The position numbers and the translations under genes are program-made. From RGIG6353 sp964650465 (lineage in GTDB: Bacteria > Bacillota > Clostridia > Oscillospirales > SIG627), in contig CAZYTA010000002.1 of the NCBI GenBank assembly GCA_964650465.1, positions 1 to 64,000 on the forward strand: a stretch of DNA of 64,000 nucleotides, in the 5' to 3' direction. The notes beneath the pieces are model-generated. The model was given only the letters and a program-made list of their open reading frames with translations. It searched no databases and was not told the DNA's origin. Numbering within the stretch: the stretch's first letter is position 1; each line of letters opens with the position of its first letter. Positions 1-8,966 of this stretch are shown in pieces.

Positions 1-53
1 CCCCTCATGATTGAGGGGCAGGGGTGTTGAAGTGCGATTTATCGCGCTTTTTT

Positions 54-440
54 ATGAGCAAAAAAGGACAAATGCAAAAAAAGTACTCGCCGGAATTCAA
101 GTTATCTGTTATAATGGATTTGCGAGAACATCATTTGAGTTTTAGAGAAACAGCAAGGAAATACAACCTTGTAATTCAATCTGAGGCTTCTGCAGCAAAT
201 ATGATTCAACGATGGGAACGCATATTTTTAGAAGAAGGAGCCGAAGGTCTTATGAAAGAAAGACGAGGCAGAGCTTGCAAGGCAAGTGGAACACGAAAAG
301 GTCGCCCACCTAAACTTGACAAAAAGGTTGAAGAAGATTTAATTGCAGAAAACCAACGTCTTAGAATGGAGATAGATTACTTAAAAAAACTGAGTGCCTT
401 AGTTCTTGCGGAAGAGCGAAAGAACGGCAAAAAGCGTTAA
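54..440 (+). CDS. IS3-family transposase OrfA (HTH DNA-binding subunit)
   Basis: About 128 residues. It carries an N-terminal helix-turn-helix of the IS3/IS150 type (YSPEFKLSVIMDLREHHLS...ETARKYN) and a C-terminal heptad-like helix (EEDLIAENQRLRMEIDYLKK), the leucine-zipper dimerisation segment of OrfA. ATG at 54 and ATG at 72 are both possible starts. The latter has AAGGA only three bases upstream. OrfA binds the element ends and, when fused to OrfB by -1 frameshifting, forms the OrfAB transposase. A run of seven A at 383-389 in the correct phase is the candidate slip site. Confidence 0.9.
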   Translation: MSKKGQMQKKYSPEFKLSVIMDLREHHLSFRETARKYNLVIQSEASAANMIQRWERIFLEEGAEGLMKERRGRACKASGTRKGRPPKLDKKVEEDLIAENQRLRMEIDYLKKLSALVLAEERKNGKKR

Positions 441-460
441 TTATCGCTGAATTAAGGCAG

Positions 461-1279
461 TTGTATCCGCTTAAAGATTTGTTGAAGTTGTCAGGCATTG
501 CAAGAAGTACTTTTTACTATTATCTAAAAACAAAAGACGAAGACAAATACAAAGAGGTTAAGTCTGATATACTTAACATATTCAACCAAAACAAAGGAAG
601 ATACGGATACAGAAGAATACTATCTGTGCTTAAACAAAAGGGATATACAATTAACCATAAAACTGTATTAAAATTGATGAAAGAGCTTAACATTAAGGGG
701 AAACAACGCAAAAATGGCAGGTATCATTCATACAAAGGAGAAGTTGGTAAGGTTGCAAACAATCTACTTAAAAGAGATTTTACAGCAACAAAACCCTTTG
801 AAAAACTAACAACCGATGTTACCGAATTTAAAGTATGTGATGATAAAGTATATTTATCACCTGTAATGGATTTATACAACAGAGAAATTGTTTCATACTC
901 AATTTCATTAAGTCCAAATCTGTGGCAGATTAGAGAAATGCTTGATGGATTGTTTAGGAAACTTCCTGCCGATGCAAGACCACTATTTCACTCCGATCAA
1001 GGCTGGCAATACCAACACGCAGAATATCAACGGTTACTATCAGAGCATAATATTACCCAAAGCATGTCGAGAAAAGGCAACTGTATGGATAATGGAGCTA
1101 TGGAAAATTTCTTTGGTAGATTAAAAGTTGAAATGTTTTACGGCGAAAAATTTGAAAGTGTTAACGCTTTCATTGATGAATTAAAAACATATATTGATTA
1201 CTACAATAACGAAAGGATTTCTATGAAACTAAAAGGAATGAGTCCGGTACAATACCGAACTCATTCACTTGCTAGTTAA
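461..1279 (+). CDS. IS3-family transposase OrfB (DDE integrase core)
   Basis: The rve/DDE catalytic domain of IS3 transposases, 272 residues from the TTG at 461. The catalytic triad is visible: D in TTDVTEF, D in FHSDQGWQY and E in NGAMENFFGRLK. The frame is open upstream to at least 389, and that extension reads QKALIIAELRQLYPLKDLLK, which is canonical OrfB sequence. The natural product is therefore probably an OrfAB fusion produced by -1 slippage at the A-run 383-389, not a protein started at 461. No internal stop is seen, so the copy may be active. Confidence 0.9.
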   Translation: MYPLKDLLKLSGIARSTFYYYLKTKDEDKYKEVKSDILNIFNQNKGRYGYRRILSVLKQKGYTINHKTVLKLMKELNIKGKQRKNGRYHSYKGEVGKVANNLLKRDFTATKPFEKLTTDVTEFKVCDDKVYLSPVMDLYNREIVSYSISLSPNLWQIREMLDGLFRKLPADARPLFHSDQGWQYQHAEYQRLLSEHNITQSMSRKGNCMDNGAMENFFGRLKVEMFYGEKFESVNAFIDELKTYIDYYNNERISMKLKGMSPVQYRTHSLAS

Positions 1280-1311
1280 TATTAAATTATTGTCTAAACT
1301 TTGGGGTTCAC

Positions 1312-1408
1312 TTCATTTCGCCGCTTAAATTTTTTTATTCTTTATTCTTTTTTTATTTGTTATTTCAAAAGTTACGATATGTGAGCACTGTCAGCGGTCA
1401 CCGACCGC
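1312..1408 (+). repeat. Degenerate copy of the ~105-bp intergenic repeat
   Basis: Contains the left-half landmark ttcgccgctt (1316-1325) and the right-half landmark gttacgata...gtgagcactgtcagcgg (1371 onward). The terminal hairpin is gcggtc-acc-gaccgc. Compared with gcggcg/cgccgc in other copies, two base pairs have changed on both sides, preserving the stem. It lies directly against the right end of the IS element. Confidence 0.6.
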
Positions 1409-1457
1409 GTATTGTCATCAAAGGACATAATTTTTAGTTTTTTGACTTTATATGTAA

Positions 1458-1486
1458 TTGACACCGGTCGGTAAAAATGATAATAT
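1458..1486 (+). promoter_or_regulatory. Probable sigma-A promoter of the beta-propeller protein gene
   Basis: TTGACA (1458-1463), a 17-bp spacer, then TAATAT (1481-1486). The imperfect palindrome ACCGGTCGGT sits in the spacer and could be an operator. The ribosome binding site GGAGAGG follows before ATG 1511. Confidence 0.6.
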
Positions 1487-1510
1487 TGACAGTGAGGAGA
1501 GGTGAGTTTT

Positions 1511-2938
1511 ATGAAAAAAATTACAGGACGTGTTCTTTGTTGGGACGATAAGCTTATAGAAAGCTCAGACAATTTACAGATAGTTTCCCACAAACCCGAA
1601 AAGAAAAATCTCGCACTTGTTTGCGATGATATATGGGAAGGAGTTCACAACGGCTATTCAAGTGTACTCAAGGTGGGGGATAAATACCGTATGTATTACC
1701 GTGCCTCGGGCGGCTCGTGCAGTACATCAATTTGTGTTGCAGAGAGTACGGATGGCATCACCTTTGAAAAGCTTGATGTAGGACTTTATGAAGCAGGCGG
1801 AACTAAGCACAACAACATAGTGTATATGCGTGATGTTCCGATTGACAATTTTGCGGTGTTTTATGACACAAATCCCGCTTGCCCCGAGGACGAAAAATTT
1901 AAGGCAATAGGCGCTAAAACTCCCGCACCGGGTCAAAGGGAAAAGCTTTGCTATTTTGCAAGTTCTGACGGACTGGGCTTTAAAGAAATGAGGTATTTTG
2001 ATTTTTCGGGTACCTTTGATACCTTTAACACTACATTCTGGGATGAAAAAACCAAACAATATTTTTTGTACTTCAGAGCTTTTCACAGAGCTGACGGAAG
2101 CGAGATATCAAATTGGAATACAACTGATTTGGTCAATGATATAAGAGATGTACGTGTGGCTACAAGTCCCGATTTTGTTAATTGGACAGTACATGGCAGG
2201 ATAGGATTTGATGAAGGGCAGTCCGATACCGCGCTCTATACAAATCAGATATCAAGGTATTACCGCACCGAGGATTGTTTTATTGCTTTTCCTGTCCGCT
2301 ACACCGAAAGGGCGTCAGTAAAGCAAAATCTTAACCATATGCCAATACCCGACCGCCGTCAAATGATGACAGAGAAATACGGCAGAGAGGGCACTGCATT
2401 TACCGATTGCATAATTATGACCTCATCAGACGGATTTACCTTTAACAGACGTGATGAAGCGTTTCTTACACCGGGTCCCGAAAACCGTTATAATTGGTGG
2501 TACGGTGACTGCTATACTGCATACGGAATTGTGGAAACCAAATCGGATATTCAGGGGCAGTCCAACGAAATTTCAATGTATGTGGGAGAAAACTACCGTA
2601 TTAAAAGCACGAATTTCCGCAGAATGACAATGCGTTTGGATGGCTTTTTCTCATGGTACGGTGCGTATAAAGGGGCTGACATTGTTACCAAGCCTTTCGT
2701 TTTTGAGGGTTCATCAATGAAAGTAAACTTTGCTACCTCTTGTGCAGGCGGTGTAGACATAGCTTTATGTGATGAGTGCGGCAATGAGCTTGAAGGCTAT
2801 TCCTCTTATACATTGTTTGGCGACAGCACCGACCGACTTGTTGAATTCGATAAGCCTCTTTCGGCTCTTAACGGCAAGGCGGTAAGGATGAAACTAAGGC
2901 TCTGTGATGCACACGTTTACTCGTTTATTTTTGAATAA
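1511..2938 (+). CDS. Five-bladed beta-propeller glycoside hydrolase-like protein (GH32/43/68 superfamily type)
   Basis: 475 residues with no signal peptide, so probably cytoplasmic. Repeated blade-like segments such as GDKYRMYYRASGG, FAVFYDTNP, KQYFLYFRAF, VATSPDFVNWT and IIMTSSDGFTFNRR have the alternating aromatic and Ser-x-Asp-Gly pattern of five-bladed propeller glycosidases and phosphorylases (GH32/43/62/68/130-like folds). The C-terminal ~90 residues look like a small beta-sandwich. The exact family and substrate cannot be assigned by eye. ATG 1511 was preferred over GTG 1502 because GAGG lies at suitable spacing. It has its own promoter and terminator, and is convergent with the GH106-like gene. 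Confidence 0.65.
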   Translation: MKKITGRVLCWDDKLIESSDNLQIVSHKPEKKNLALVCDDIWEGVHNGYSSVLKVGDKYRMYYRASGGSCSTSICVAESTDGITFEKLDVGLYEAGGTKHNNIVYMRDVPIDNFAVFYDTNPACPEDEKFKAIGAKTPAPGQREKLCYFASSDGLGFKEMRYFDFSGTFDTFNTTFWDEKTKQYFLYFRAFHRADGSEISNWNTTDLVNDIRDVRVATSPDFVNWTVHGRIGFDEGQSDTALYTNQISRYYRTEDCFIAFPVRYTERASVKQNLNHMPIPDRRQMMTEKYGREGTAFTDCIIMTSSDGFTFNRRDEAFLTPGPENRYNWWYGDCYTAYGIVETKSDIQGQSNEISMYVGENYRIKSTNFRRMTMRLDGFFSWYGAYKGADIVTKPFVFEGSSMKVNFATSCAGGVDIALCDECGNELEGYSSYTLFGDSTDRLVEFDKPLSALNGKAVRMKLRLCDAHVYSFIFE

Positions 2939-2947
2939 TGCGACTAA

Positions 2948-2975
2948 CAGCCGTAGGCAATTCTGTCTACGGCTG
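2948..2975 (+). terminator. Rho-independent terminator-like hairpin
   Basis: Perfect 9-bp stem cagccgtag/ctacggctg with a 10-nt loop, ten bases after the stop of the propeller gene, followed by a T-rich stretch (ctatttgtttt). Confidence 0.75.
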
Positions 2976-3015
2976 CTATTTGTTTTATTATAGACTAAGA
3001 AATAATCTCTCCGCT

Positions 3016-6000
3016 TTATTCGATAATTATCGGACTTCTTAGAATTCCTGCTTTTTTGAATTGATACTCATATTGCCACAGAGAACCGTATTCACGCCAC
3101 GAGTTTGGACTTTGATAGAAGTACAAACCTTGAGTGTGATGAAGCTGGGCAAAACCGTTTTGCCTTGTTCCGTAAAGCTTAAGACCGAGGATATGCTTTC
3201 CCGCAGGGAGTTTTGTTTCAAAGGTGTACGGTGAGAAAATTATATTCCCACAGACCTTACCGTCAATGAGAACGTCTATCAGCGCACCTCGGTACTGTTC
3301 TGCCCTTACGGAAAACTTTCCGTCATCGCCAACAGTGACCTCGGTTTCGTATGTAACATTTCCTGTATAGAAGGGAAGACCCTGATGAGTAAAGTCGCCG
3401 AATGCAAGCTGTTCTACCTTCTTGATTACGGTTTTTATACTGCCGTCAACACGTACACCGAAATCTCCCAGCAAATAAAACCATTCGAGGTTAGTACGTT
3501 CCCCAATGGGCACAGTAACCTCCAAAATATTTTCTCCCTTCAATATAGGAGTGAGAGGTACAGTTTCAAGCGCCTTGTCAACATACCATCCGTCAGCTTT
3601 TGATTCAATTTGGTTTCCGTTGAATACTATCTTTGAATTTTCAGGCTCTTCTATTGCAAGCTTTACACCCTCACAGTGAATTTCGGACTCAAATTTCATT
3701 CTGAGGTATATTTCGTGCTCGGGCTTTTTAGGAGTTATTTTGTAGGGCTGTGTGATGTGCTTTTGTCTTATGGGGATACCGAGTTTTCTTCTGCCTTCGT
3801 TTTCTAACTTCAAAAACTCTTCGCTCTTTTGCAGTTCCCCGCCGTCAAAGGCATACTCAGCCATATCAAGAAGCAAAGCATTGGGTTCGTCAAGAACAAC
3901 TTTTACTTTTTCGTGTATCATTCTGCCCGATTCGGCAGGAAGCTTTAATAAGCTTTCGCCTTCAAATTTGCCCTCGGTTAATTTTAGGAGCAAACTGTCA
4001 TGCATATACCACACTTTTTCAAAGGTGGTTTTACCGTCCGAGTATGCGGCAGGAAGTTTATTGACCTTTCCCGTCAGTGTGTTATATTCTTCGAGAACAA
4101 ACGTACCGTTTAAAGATATTTTAATTGTGCGTGTGGCATCGACATCGGGAGTTATCGGGTCTGCTCCTTTTGCTATAAACAGCCACATACAGTCGGTGTC
4201 TCGGCGTAGCTGATATATCAAATCGTTAGTACGGGAGCCTGACATCATATTGAAGGCAACACCGCCTCTTGTTTCTGTAACACGTGCATCTATAAATCTG
4301 TATTTTTTAAGTGCATTCAGCACCGCTGTGCTGTTAAAAGCCACTTTACGGCTTATGTCATAAAGCCTTTGAGGTCTGTCGGATTCAACGGCATCCTCGT
4401 ATTTCGGTGCATTTCCAAGAAAAATCAAGTCACCTCCGCAGGCTTTGAATTCCTCCAGCCTTTCAAGAGTTGTGGAACGGAGAGTATGGCATGCAGGAAC
4501 GATTACGGCATCATATTCCATTTCACCGACCTTGAGGGGATATGTACCTTTATTGCATTGGCTTGGCAAAAGTGATTCGCTTATGAAATCAAAATCAATC
4601 ATACCAAGCAAAAGAGTATCGGTAAGAAGCTGATGATTACTTTCCAACATGTCGCGTTTGTCCGCTGTCATATCAGATGGTCCCCACGCCAGCCAGTAGC
4701 TTTCTATCGGATGTATTACAGCAACTTTTATATCGGGTTTTCCTCGTGTCAGTGCAGTGTTGAGCCGTGCGAAATGGTCCTCTATAATGCTGTACTTTTT
4801 CCACCAAGGGCTTTGATATCCGATACAGGCAGGGTAATCACGTTTTGCTTCGCCTTTCATACTCATCCATGTAAGGTGCGGTACACGTACAGTAACGCCC
4901 AGTGCCGCTTGCCAGTCGCCTTGAAGCTTGTGACCTCTGAAGTCGAAGTCCCAGCCCGTAACGCCGTAAAGCTCAGACAGCATAGCTTCACCGCCCATCT
5001 GATGCATAACAGATGCACATTGCTTTGCAGTATTGTATTCTCTGTGATTGCAAAGATTGTCTATGCCGGGCATCTTTTTAAATGCTCTGTAGCCTCTCAT
5101 TGCTTCGCCTATCTGCAATGTTTGGCTGAAAAGACTTTCTTCGGACATCAAGTGTCCTCCGAAATATATTCCGCGGCTGTCACACCATTTCCCTATAGTA
5201 TCGCAAAAAGATGAAACAAATTTTTCTGTTATAAAATCGTGATACTTATAGCGAATCAAAGAGGGCTTTCCGTCAGGAGACTCCCAAAAAAGCTCAGGAA
5301 GATGTTTAATGATATCAAGACCGCAAAAAGCTTTAAAATCTTTTTCAAGCCCGTTTGTCCATGTTATGAATACGTCCTTTTTTTGCGATGCAAAATCAAG
5401 CGTCCATTTTGGAGAAAATTGCGGCTCATCAGTAAATATGGCGGGAACTGTTTTACCAAAATCACAGCCAAATCTTTTATAATACTTTTCGTGTGTTTCT
5501 TCAATGAATTTTTCGATTGCTTTTGGGTTGAGAGTATCAACATACGGACTGTTATTAAACCAAGGGTCGGCAACCGCACATTCAAGATAAGCGTACCATT
5601 TTATTCCCTTCGGCGTGCTGTTTTCGTCAATAACCCAGTATTCCGCCAAAGTACCGTCAGCGTTGAGTACAACATCGTATACAGCGAGAAGAACACCGTT
5701 TTCCTCACGCCTTCCGCCTCTTCCTCCGACGGAATCGACAGAGGAGACAAAATCTTTTGAATACGGAACTGTAGTAAACATCAGGTTTTTCATAGCGAAA
5801 TCGGGATTATCCTGTGTCACTTTTCCTCCTGCTGTACCTGACGGCCATCTATCTTCGTCATAGAGCCAAGCAAGCATATCCTTTTGCTTGGCTTCTTCAA
5901 TGCACATACCGATATAATTCATAAACTCACTGTTCATGTAAGGACTTGCCATGCCTGTTCTTACGTGCATATGGAAGCCGCCCATGCCCATTATTTTGAA

Positions 6001-6138
6001 GTTTTCAATTTGCTCCTTCAGTTCATTTTCGCAGAGCTTACAGTTCCACGCCCAGAAGGGAGTACCTCTGTATTCAGAGGTCGGTTTTTCAAAAAGCTTT
6101 ATGTCGAGTTGCTTATTGTTGTTTTTTGTGTACAGCAT
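3016..6138 (-). CDS. Large GH106-like (alpha-L-rhamnosidase-type) glycoside hydrolase
   Basis: 1040 residues, no signal peptide. The N-terminus carries RGTPFWAWNC, GGFHMHVRTGM (about residues 53-63) and LYDEDRWPSG (about 92-101), which I associate with the glycosyl hydrolase 106 / alpha-L-rhamnosidase-like TIM-barrel family. The C-terminal third contains galactose-binding-like beta-sandwich segments. Substrate is unknown; rhamnosides or related deoxy-sugar glycans are the family expectation. The start at ATG 6138 is four bases after the upstream gene's stop, with GAGG inside that gene's 3' end. The TTG at 6156 is a longer but unlikely alternative. It is the second gene of a two-gene minus-strand operon with the DUF4091 gene. 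Confidence 0.65.
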   Translation of the reverse strand: MLYTKNNNKQLDIKLFEKPTSEYRGTPFWAWNCKLCENELKEQIENFKIMGMGGFHMHVRTGMASPYMNSEFMNYIGMCIEEAKQKDMLAWLYDEDRWPSGTAGGKVTQDNPDFAMKNLMFTTVPYSKDFVSSVDSVGGRGGRREENGVLLAVYDVVLNADGTLAEYWVIDENSTPKGIKWYAYLECAVADPWFNNSPYVDTLNPKAIEKFIEETHEKYYKRFGCDFGKTVPAIFTDEPQFSPKWTLDFASQKKDVFITWTNGLEKDFKAFCGLDIIKHLPELFWESPDGKPSLIRYKYHDFITEKFVSSFCDTIGKWCDSRGIYFGGHLMSEESLFSQTLQIGEAMRGYRAFKKMPGIDNLCNHREYNTAKQCASVMHQMGGEAMLSELYGVTGWDFDFRGHKLQGDWQAALGVTVRVPHLTWMSMKGEAKRDYPACIGYQSPWWKKYSIIEDHFARLNTALTRGKPDIKVAVIHPIESYWLAWGPSDMTADKRDMLESNHQLLTDTLLLGMIDFDFISESLLPSQCNKGTYPLKVGEMEYDAVIVPACHTLRSTTLERLEEFKACGGDLIFLGNAPKYEDAVESDRPQRLYDISRKVAFNSTAVLNALKKYRFIDARVTETRGGVAFNMMSGSRTNDLIYQLRRDTDCMWLFIAKGADPITPDVDATRTIKISLNGTFVLEEYNTLTGKVNKLPAAYSDGKTTFEKVWYMHDSLLLKLTEGKFEGESLLKLPAESGRMIHEKVKVVLDEPNALLLDMAEYAFDGGELQKSEEFLKLENEGRRKLGIPIRQKHITQPYKITPKKPEHEIYLRMKFESEIHCEGVKLAIEEPENSKIVFNGNQIESKADGWYVDKALETVPLTPILKGENILEVTVPIGERTNLEWFYLLGDFGVRVDGSIKTVIKKVEQLAFGDFTHQGLPFYTGNVTYETEVTVGDDGKFSVRAEQYRGALIDVLIDGKVCGNIIFSPYTFETKLPAGKHILGLKLYGTRQNGFAQLHHTQGLYFYQSPNSWREYGSLWQYEYQFKKAGILRSPIIIE

Positions 6139-6139
6139 T

Positions 6140-7780
6140 TTATTTTGCCTCGGCAATCATTCTTGTCATTTTTTCTATGAGTTGAGGAACATAGTCGCTG
6201 TTTCTGGGATAGTCCTTGAAGGTAACGTTCATTCCCGCTGCATCATCTATCATTTCGATAACCTTGTCACGTCCGATAATACCTTCAAGAGCAAGACAAA
6301 CCTGAATGTCTTCAAGAGCTTCTTTGAAAATCAAAGCACGGAGCGAGGGAACAACGCCGTTGTTGATAGGATATACAGAGAACGCATCACCCGAAGGAAA
6401 CGCCTTTTCTGCCGAAGAGGTTACATAGGGGTTGATTTTCTTTTTTGAATACTGTGAGTAATAGAAGTTGTAGCCCCACTGCAAAAAGCCTTTAATATCA
6501 TATTTATAAAGCTGAAGTCCAAGTATTCTGTTTCTGTATGAGGGCATTGCAAGAAAACGGTTGCTGACCCTGTATACCTGTCCGCAGCAGTAGTAACCCC
6601 ATCGGTCTTCCACTCCGTGTTCAATGAAGGGCATAATATGGTCAATACAGGTTACGGGTGTTTTGATAAGCCCTTTTTCATAAAACTCATAATTGGAAAG
6701 CGCATCAAAGGTTTTGCAGTCTCCGATAAGAGATGTTACAAGCTTGTGTGCATACTCATAGTTTTCAAGATGTTCGATGTGAGGTTCGTCGGAAATATGA
6801 AAATAGCATTTTTCTTTTACTTTTTTGCTGTCAAGATAGCTTACAAGGGCAGGGAGGAAGGCTTCAAGAAATTGTCTGTATTCATCCGACCTTGCATCTA
6901 CGTGCCATCCGAATTTGTATGATTCCTGACCGTTTTCCCATACCTTGATATTGGGAGCGCATTTCAGACCCCACTGGGAGAAAAGATGTGAAATTTCGTA
7001 GTATTCTATACCGCATTTTTTACACAGCTTGAACCACTTGTCAAGGAGAGTGAAGTCGAATGAATACCCATTGGAGTCCTTTGTTATCTTTACAAGTTGT
7101 GTGCAGGGTCTTGCGGTACCTACGGCAGTATCGAGAGGAGGTGTTATGACAGGCGTAAGTATCATGTTGATACCCAGCTTCCTTGCGAGCTTCATGTATT
7201 TTTCTATGAGCTCCCAATGCTTTTTACTGTATATCTCCACATTATGTACATCGGCAATACAGTCAACGTGAAACCACTGTGTGAACAACAGCTTTTGTTC
7301 CGGAAGCTTGCAGTCAACAACGGTTATTGTCATTGTACTGCTTACATCTACCCCTGCCGCTTCGTTTTTAAAGGATACTGTTATCGGATACTCACCTGCA
7401 GGAGTATTCTTGTCCGTTTTAATTTCTACCCAAACGGCAGTAGAGCCGAGTGTTACTTTCACAGTGTTTCCTTCGAGGTCAAGGGGCATGAGTATATCAG
7501 GCATTATACCGGGTGTTTCGGTAATGAAATCACCGTCGTATCCGGGATACGATGTGGGCAGATCCATGACAGCATTCTGAACTGTATAAAGTGTAACCTG
7601 ATTAGCAATAGGAGAGTCAATTGAAACATCATACAGAACGGCGGCAGTTTCTGTGAGGACTATCTGATAGTTGAAGCTCTGTCCTTGAAGCATTGTTTTT
7701 CGGTATGTTTCGTTGAAGCCTATAAGACTGTTTGGGAGTATTTTTTCGAGGCTTGATATCTGTTTGATTTTTAAACTCAT
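6140..7780 (-). CDS. DUF4091 / GH123-like glycoside hydrolase
   Basis: 546 residues. A beta-rich N-terminal domain (about 1-150) precedes a TIM-barrel-like catalytic region containing FHISDEPHIEH (the acidic DE pair is the expected catalytic region in GH123-type beta-N-acetylgalactosaminidases) and GLQLYKYDIKGFLQWGYNFYY near the C-terminus, typical of DUF4091. No signal peptide. ATG 7780 was chosen because AAAGGAG lies seven bases upstream; the open frame extends to 7846 without a better site. It is divergent from the isomerase cluster, and its stop nearly touches the start of the GH106-like gene, indicating co-transcription. Likely acts on an imported amino-sugar glycan, by inference. Confidence 0.7.
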   Translation of the reverse strand: MSLKIKQISSLEKILPNSLIGFNETYRKTMLQGQSFNYQIVLTETAAVLYDVSIDSPIANQVTLYTVQNAVMDLPTSYPGYDGDFITETPGIMPDILMPLDLEGNTVKVTLGSTAVWVEIKTDKNTPAGEYPITVSFKNEAAGVDVSSTMTITVVDCKLPEQKLLFTQWFHVDCIADVHNVEIYSKKHWELIEKYMKLARKLGINMILTPVITPPLDTAVGTARPCTQLVKITKDSNGYSFDFTLLDKWFKLCKKCGIEYYEISHLFSQWGLKCAPNIKVWENGQESYKFGWHVDARSDEYRQFLEAFLPALVSYLDSKKVKEKCYFHISDEPHIEHLENYEYAHKLVTSLIGDCKTFDALSNYEFYEKGLIKTPVTCIDHIMPFIEHGVEDRWGYYCCGQVYRVSNRFLAMPSYRNRILGLQLYKYDIKGFLQWGYNFYYSQYSKKKINPYVTSSAEKAFPSGDAFSVYPINNGVVPSLRALIFKEALEDIQVCLALEGIIGRDKVIEMIDDAAGMNVTFKDYPRNSDYVPQLIEKMTRMIAEAK

Positions 7781-7840
7781 TTTTTTCTCCTTTAAGACAA
7801 ATAGTATTTTGTGAAATTTTTTATACAGGAAGTTTTCCGA

Positions 7841-7907
7841 AACCAACTTCGCCGCTTTACTTTGTTCGGTGTATACATTTGGTTACGATAGGCGAGAATT
7901 GCCGTCG
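7841..7907 (+). repeat. Diverged partial copy of the ~105-bp intergenic repeat
   Basis: The left half aaccaacttcgccgcttta and the landmark ggttacgataggcgag (7881-7896) align base for base with the tandem copies near 60 kb, but the terminal GC hairpin is lost after attgccgtcg. It lies in the divergent intergenic region upstream of the isomerase operon. Confidence 0.6.
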
Positions 7908-7973
7908 AAAACTCTCTGCTTTATAAGTGTATCACACCGTTTTTGTTTTTGCAATAAAAAGTTTGTCAATCTA

Positions 7974-8002
7974 TTGACTTTTTCAGGCAAAATATGTATA
8001 AT
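7974..8002 (+). promoter_or_regulatory. Strong sigma-A promoter of the A-B-A-B isomerase operon
   Basis: TTGACT (7974-7979), a 17-bp spacer, TATAAT (7997-8002). AGGAG at 8031-8035 precedes ATG 8041. This is a near-consensus promoter serving four consecutive genes. Confidence 0.85.
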
Positions 8003-8040
8003 CGAATTGTATAAAATTACACACAATTATAGGAGAAAAA

Positions 8041-8961
8041 ATGATGAAAAAGTCTATTTTTTATTCATGCTATGCACCAAGATATAACATGGAGAAAGCA
8101 GCAGGCAAAGAACTTCTTCCCTTACCGGAGCAGGTTATAAAATATGCGAAAAATGACGGACTTGAGGGAATTGAAATGCTCCCCTCAGGTGACCTTCATT
8201 CAGACCGCGGCGCAGAATATGCAAAAAAAGTGCGTGAGGTTCTTGATTCAGAGGGTGTTGCCTGTGCTTGTTATTCATACGGAATATCTATGCTCAAGGA
8301 CCCTGCATACGCCCTTGACCAGATGAAGCGCTCCGTTGATATTGCAAAGGAGCTTGGCTCTCCGTACCTTCATCATACATTCCAATGCACATTCAAACAA
8401 AGCGACCTTCCAAAGGAGCTGACTGTTTATAAGAATGCAGAAAAGCTATTTGTTGACTTTGGTAAAGAGGTTGCATATTATGCCGGAGAGAACGGACTTG
8501 AGTGCATTTATGAGGACCAGGGACTGTATGTTAATACAGTTGAAAGGCTTGGCGAGCTTATAAGTAAAATAGACATGCCAAATACAGGCGTATGCCTTGA
8601 TATCGGAAATTCACTTTACAACGAAGTGCTTCCCGAATCCTTTGCAGGCGCTTTTGCTTCAATTACAAAGCATGTTCACGTAAAGGATTACATAAAGCTT
8701 ACGTCAGCGGGGTATCCCGGAAAAGGATGGGATTGCACAGCTTCGGGCAATTGGCTGAAGAACTGTGTGCCCGGTACAGGTATAGTAAATATGGAAAAGA
8801 TATTCTCTATCCTTCTTTCTGCAGGATATGACGGATACTTCTCTCTTGAGAATCAGGATGCGGTATTTAATCTTTCTAACGAAAGTGCTGATGCTGAAAT
8901 TGCTGAATCGTTTAAGAATATCCAAAGAGCATATGACAGAGCAGCAGCTTCGTTGAGGTAA
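8041..8961 (+). CDS. Sugar phosphate isomerase/epimerase-like TIM-barrel protein, copy A1
   Basis: 306 residues, cytoplasmic. Xylose isomerase-like TIM barrel (AP endonuclease 2 superfamily) with the four metal-binding positions visible: E in CIYEDQG (about 158), D in GVCLDIGNS (187), H in KHVHVKD (213) and E in YFSLENQD near the end. Nearly identical in plan to the gene at 9873 and less close to 8967 and 10794. ATG 8041 and ATG 8044 are both possible; the paralogue starts at the second. First gene of a four-gene operon. Family members interconvert keto sugars or sugar phosphates; the substrate here is unknown. Confidence 0.8.
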   Translation: MMKKSIFYSCYAPRYNMEKAAGKELLPLPEQVIKYAKNDGLEGIEMLPSGDLHSDRGAEYAKKVREVLDSEGVACACYSYGISMLKDPAYALDQMKRSVDIAKELGSPYLHHTFQCTFKQSDLPKELTVYKNAEKLFVDFGKEVAYYAGENGLECIYEDQGLYVNTVERLGELISKIDMPNTGVCLDIGNSLYNEVLPESFAGAFASITKHVHVKDYIKLTSAGYPGKGWDCTASGNWLKNCVPGTGIVNMEKIFSILLSAGYDGYFSLENQDAVFNLSNESADAEIAESFKNIQRAYDRAAASLR

Positions 8962-8966
8962 TTCAA

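Larger units (their letters stand above)
1..1315 (+). mobile_element. IS3-family insertion sequence (IS150-like), left end not resolved
   Basis: Two overlapping-phase ORFs encode an HTH protein and a DDE integrase, the IS3 layout. The right terminal repeat appears to lie at about 1291-1315: read on the minus strand it begins TGAAGTGAACCCCAAAG, a typical IS3 end. No matching left repeat is visible, so the element probably starts before base 1. Two hairpins sit at the left edge: cccctca/tgagggg at 1-18, and 31-48 followed by a T-run. The second could block read-through transcription into the transposase, as known for several IS3 elements. The right end abuts a degenerate copy of the local intergenic repeat. 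Confidence 0.85.

Noticed and set aside
24..53. GTG at 24 as the OrfA start
   Set aside because: The region contains a terminator-like hairpin and no ribosome binding site; downstream ATGs are more plausible.
3385..5863. Several plus-strand ORFs of 60-190 codons
   Set aside because: All are antisense to the GH106-like gene, with cysteine/serine-rich shadow-type composition and no translation signals.
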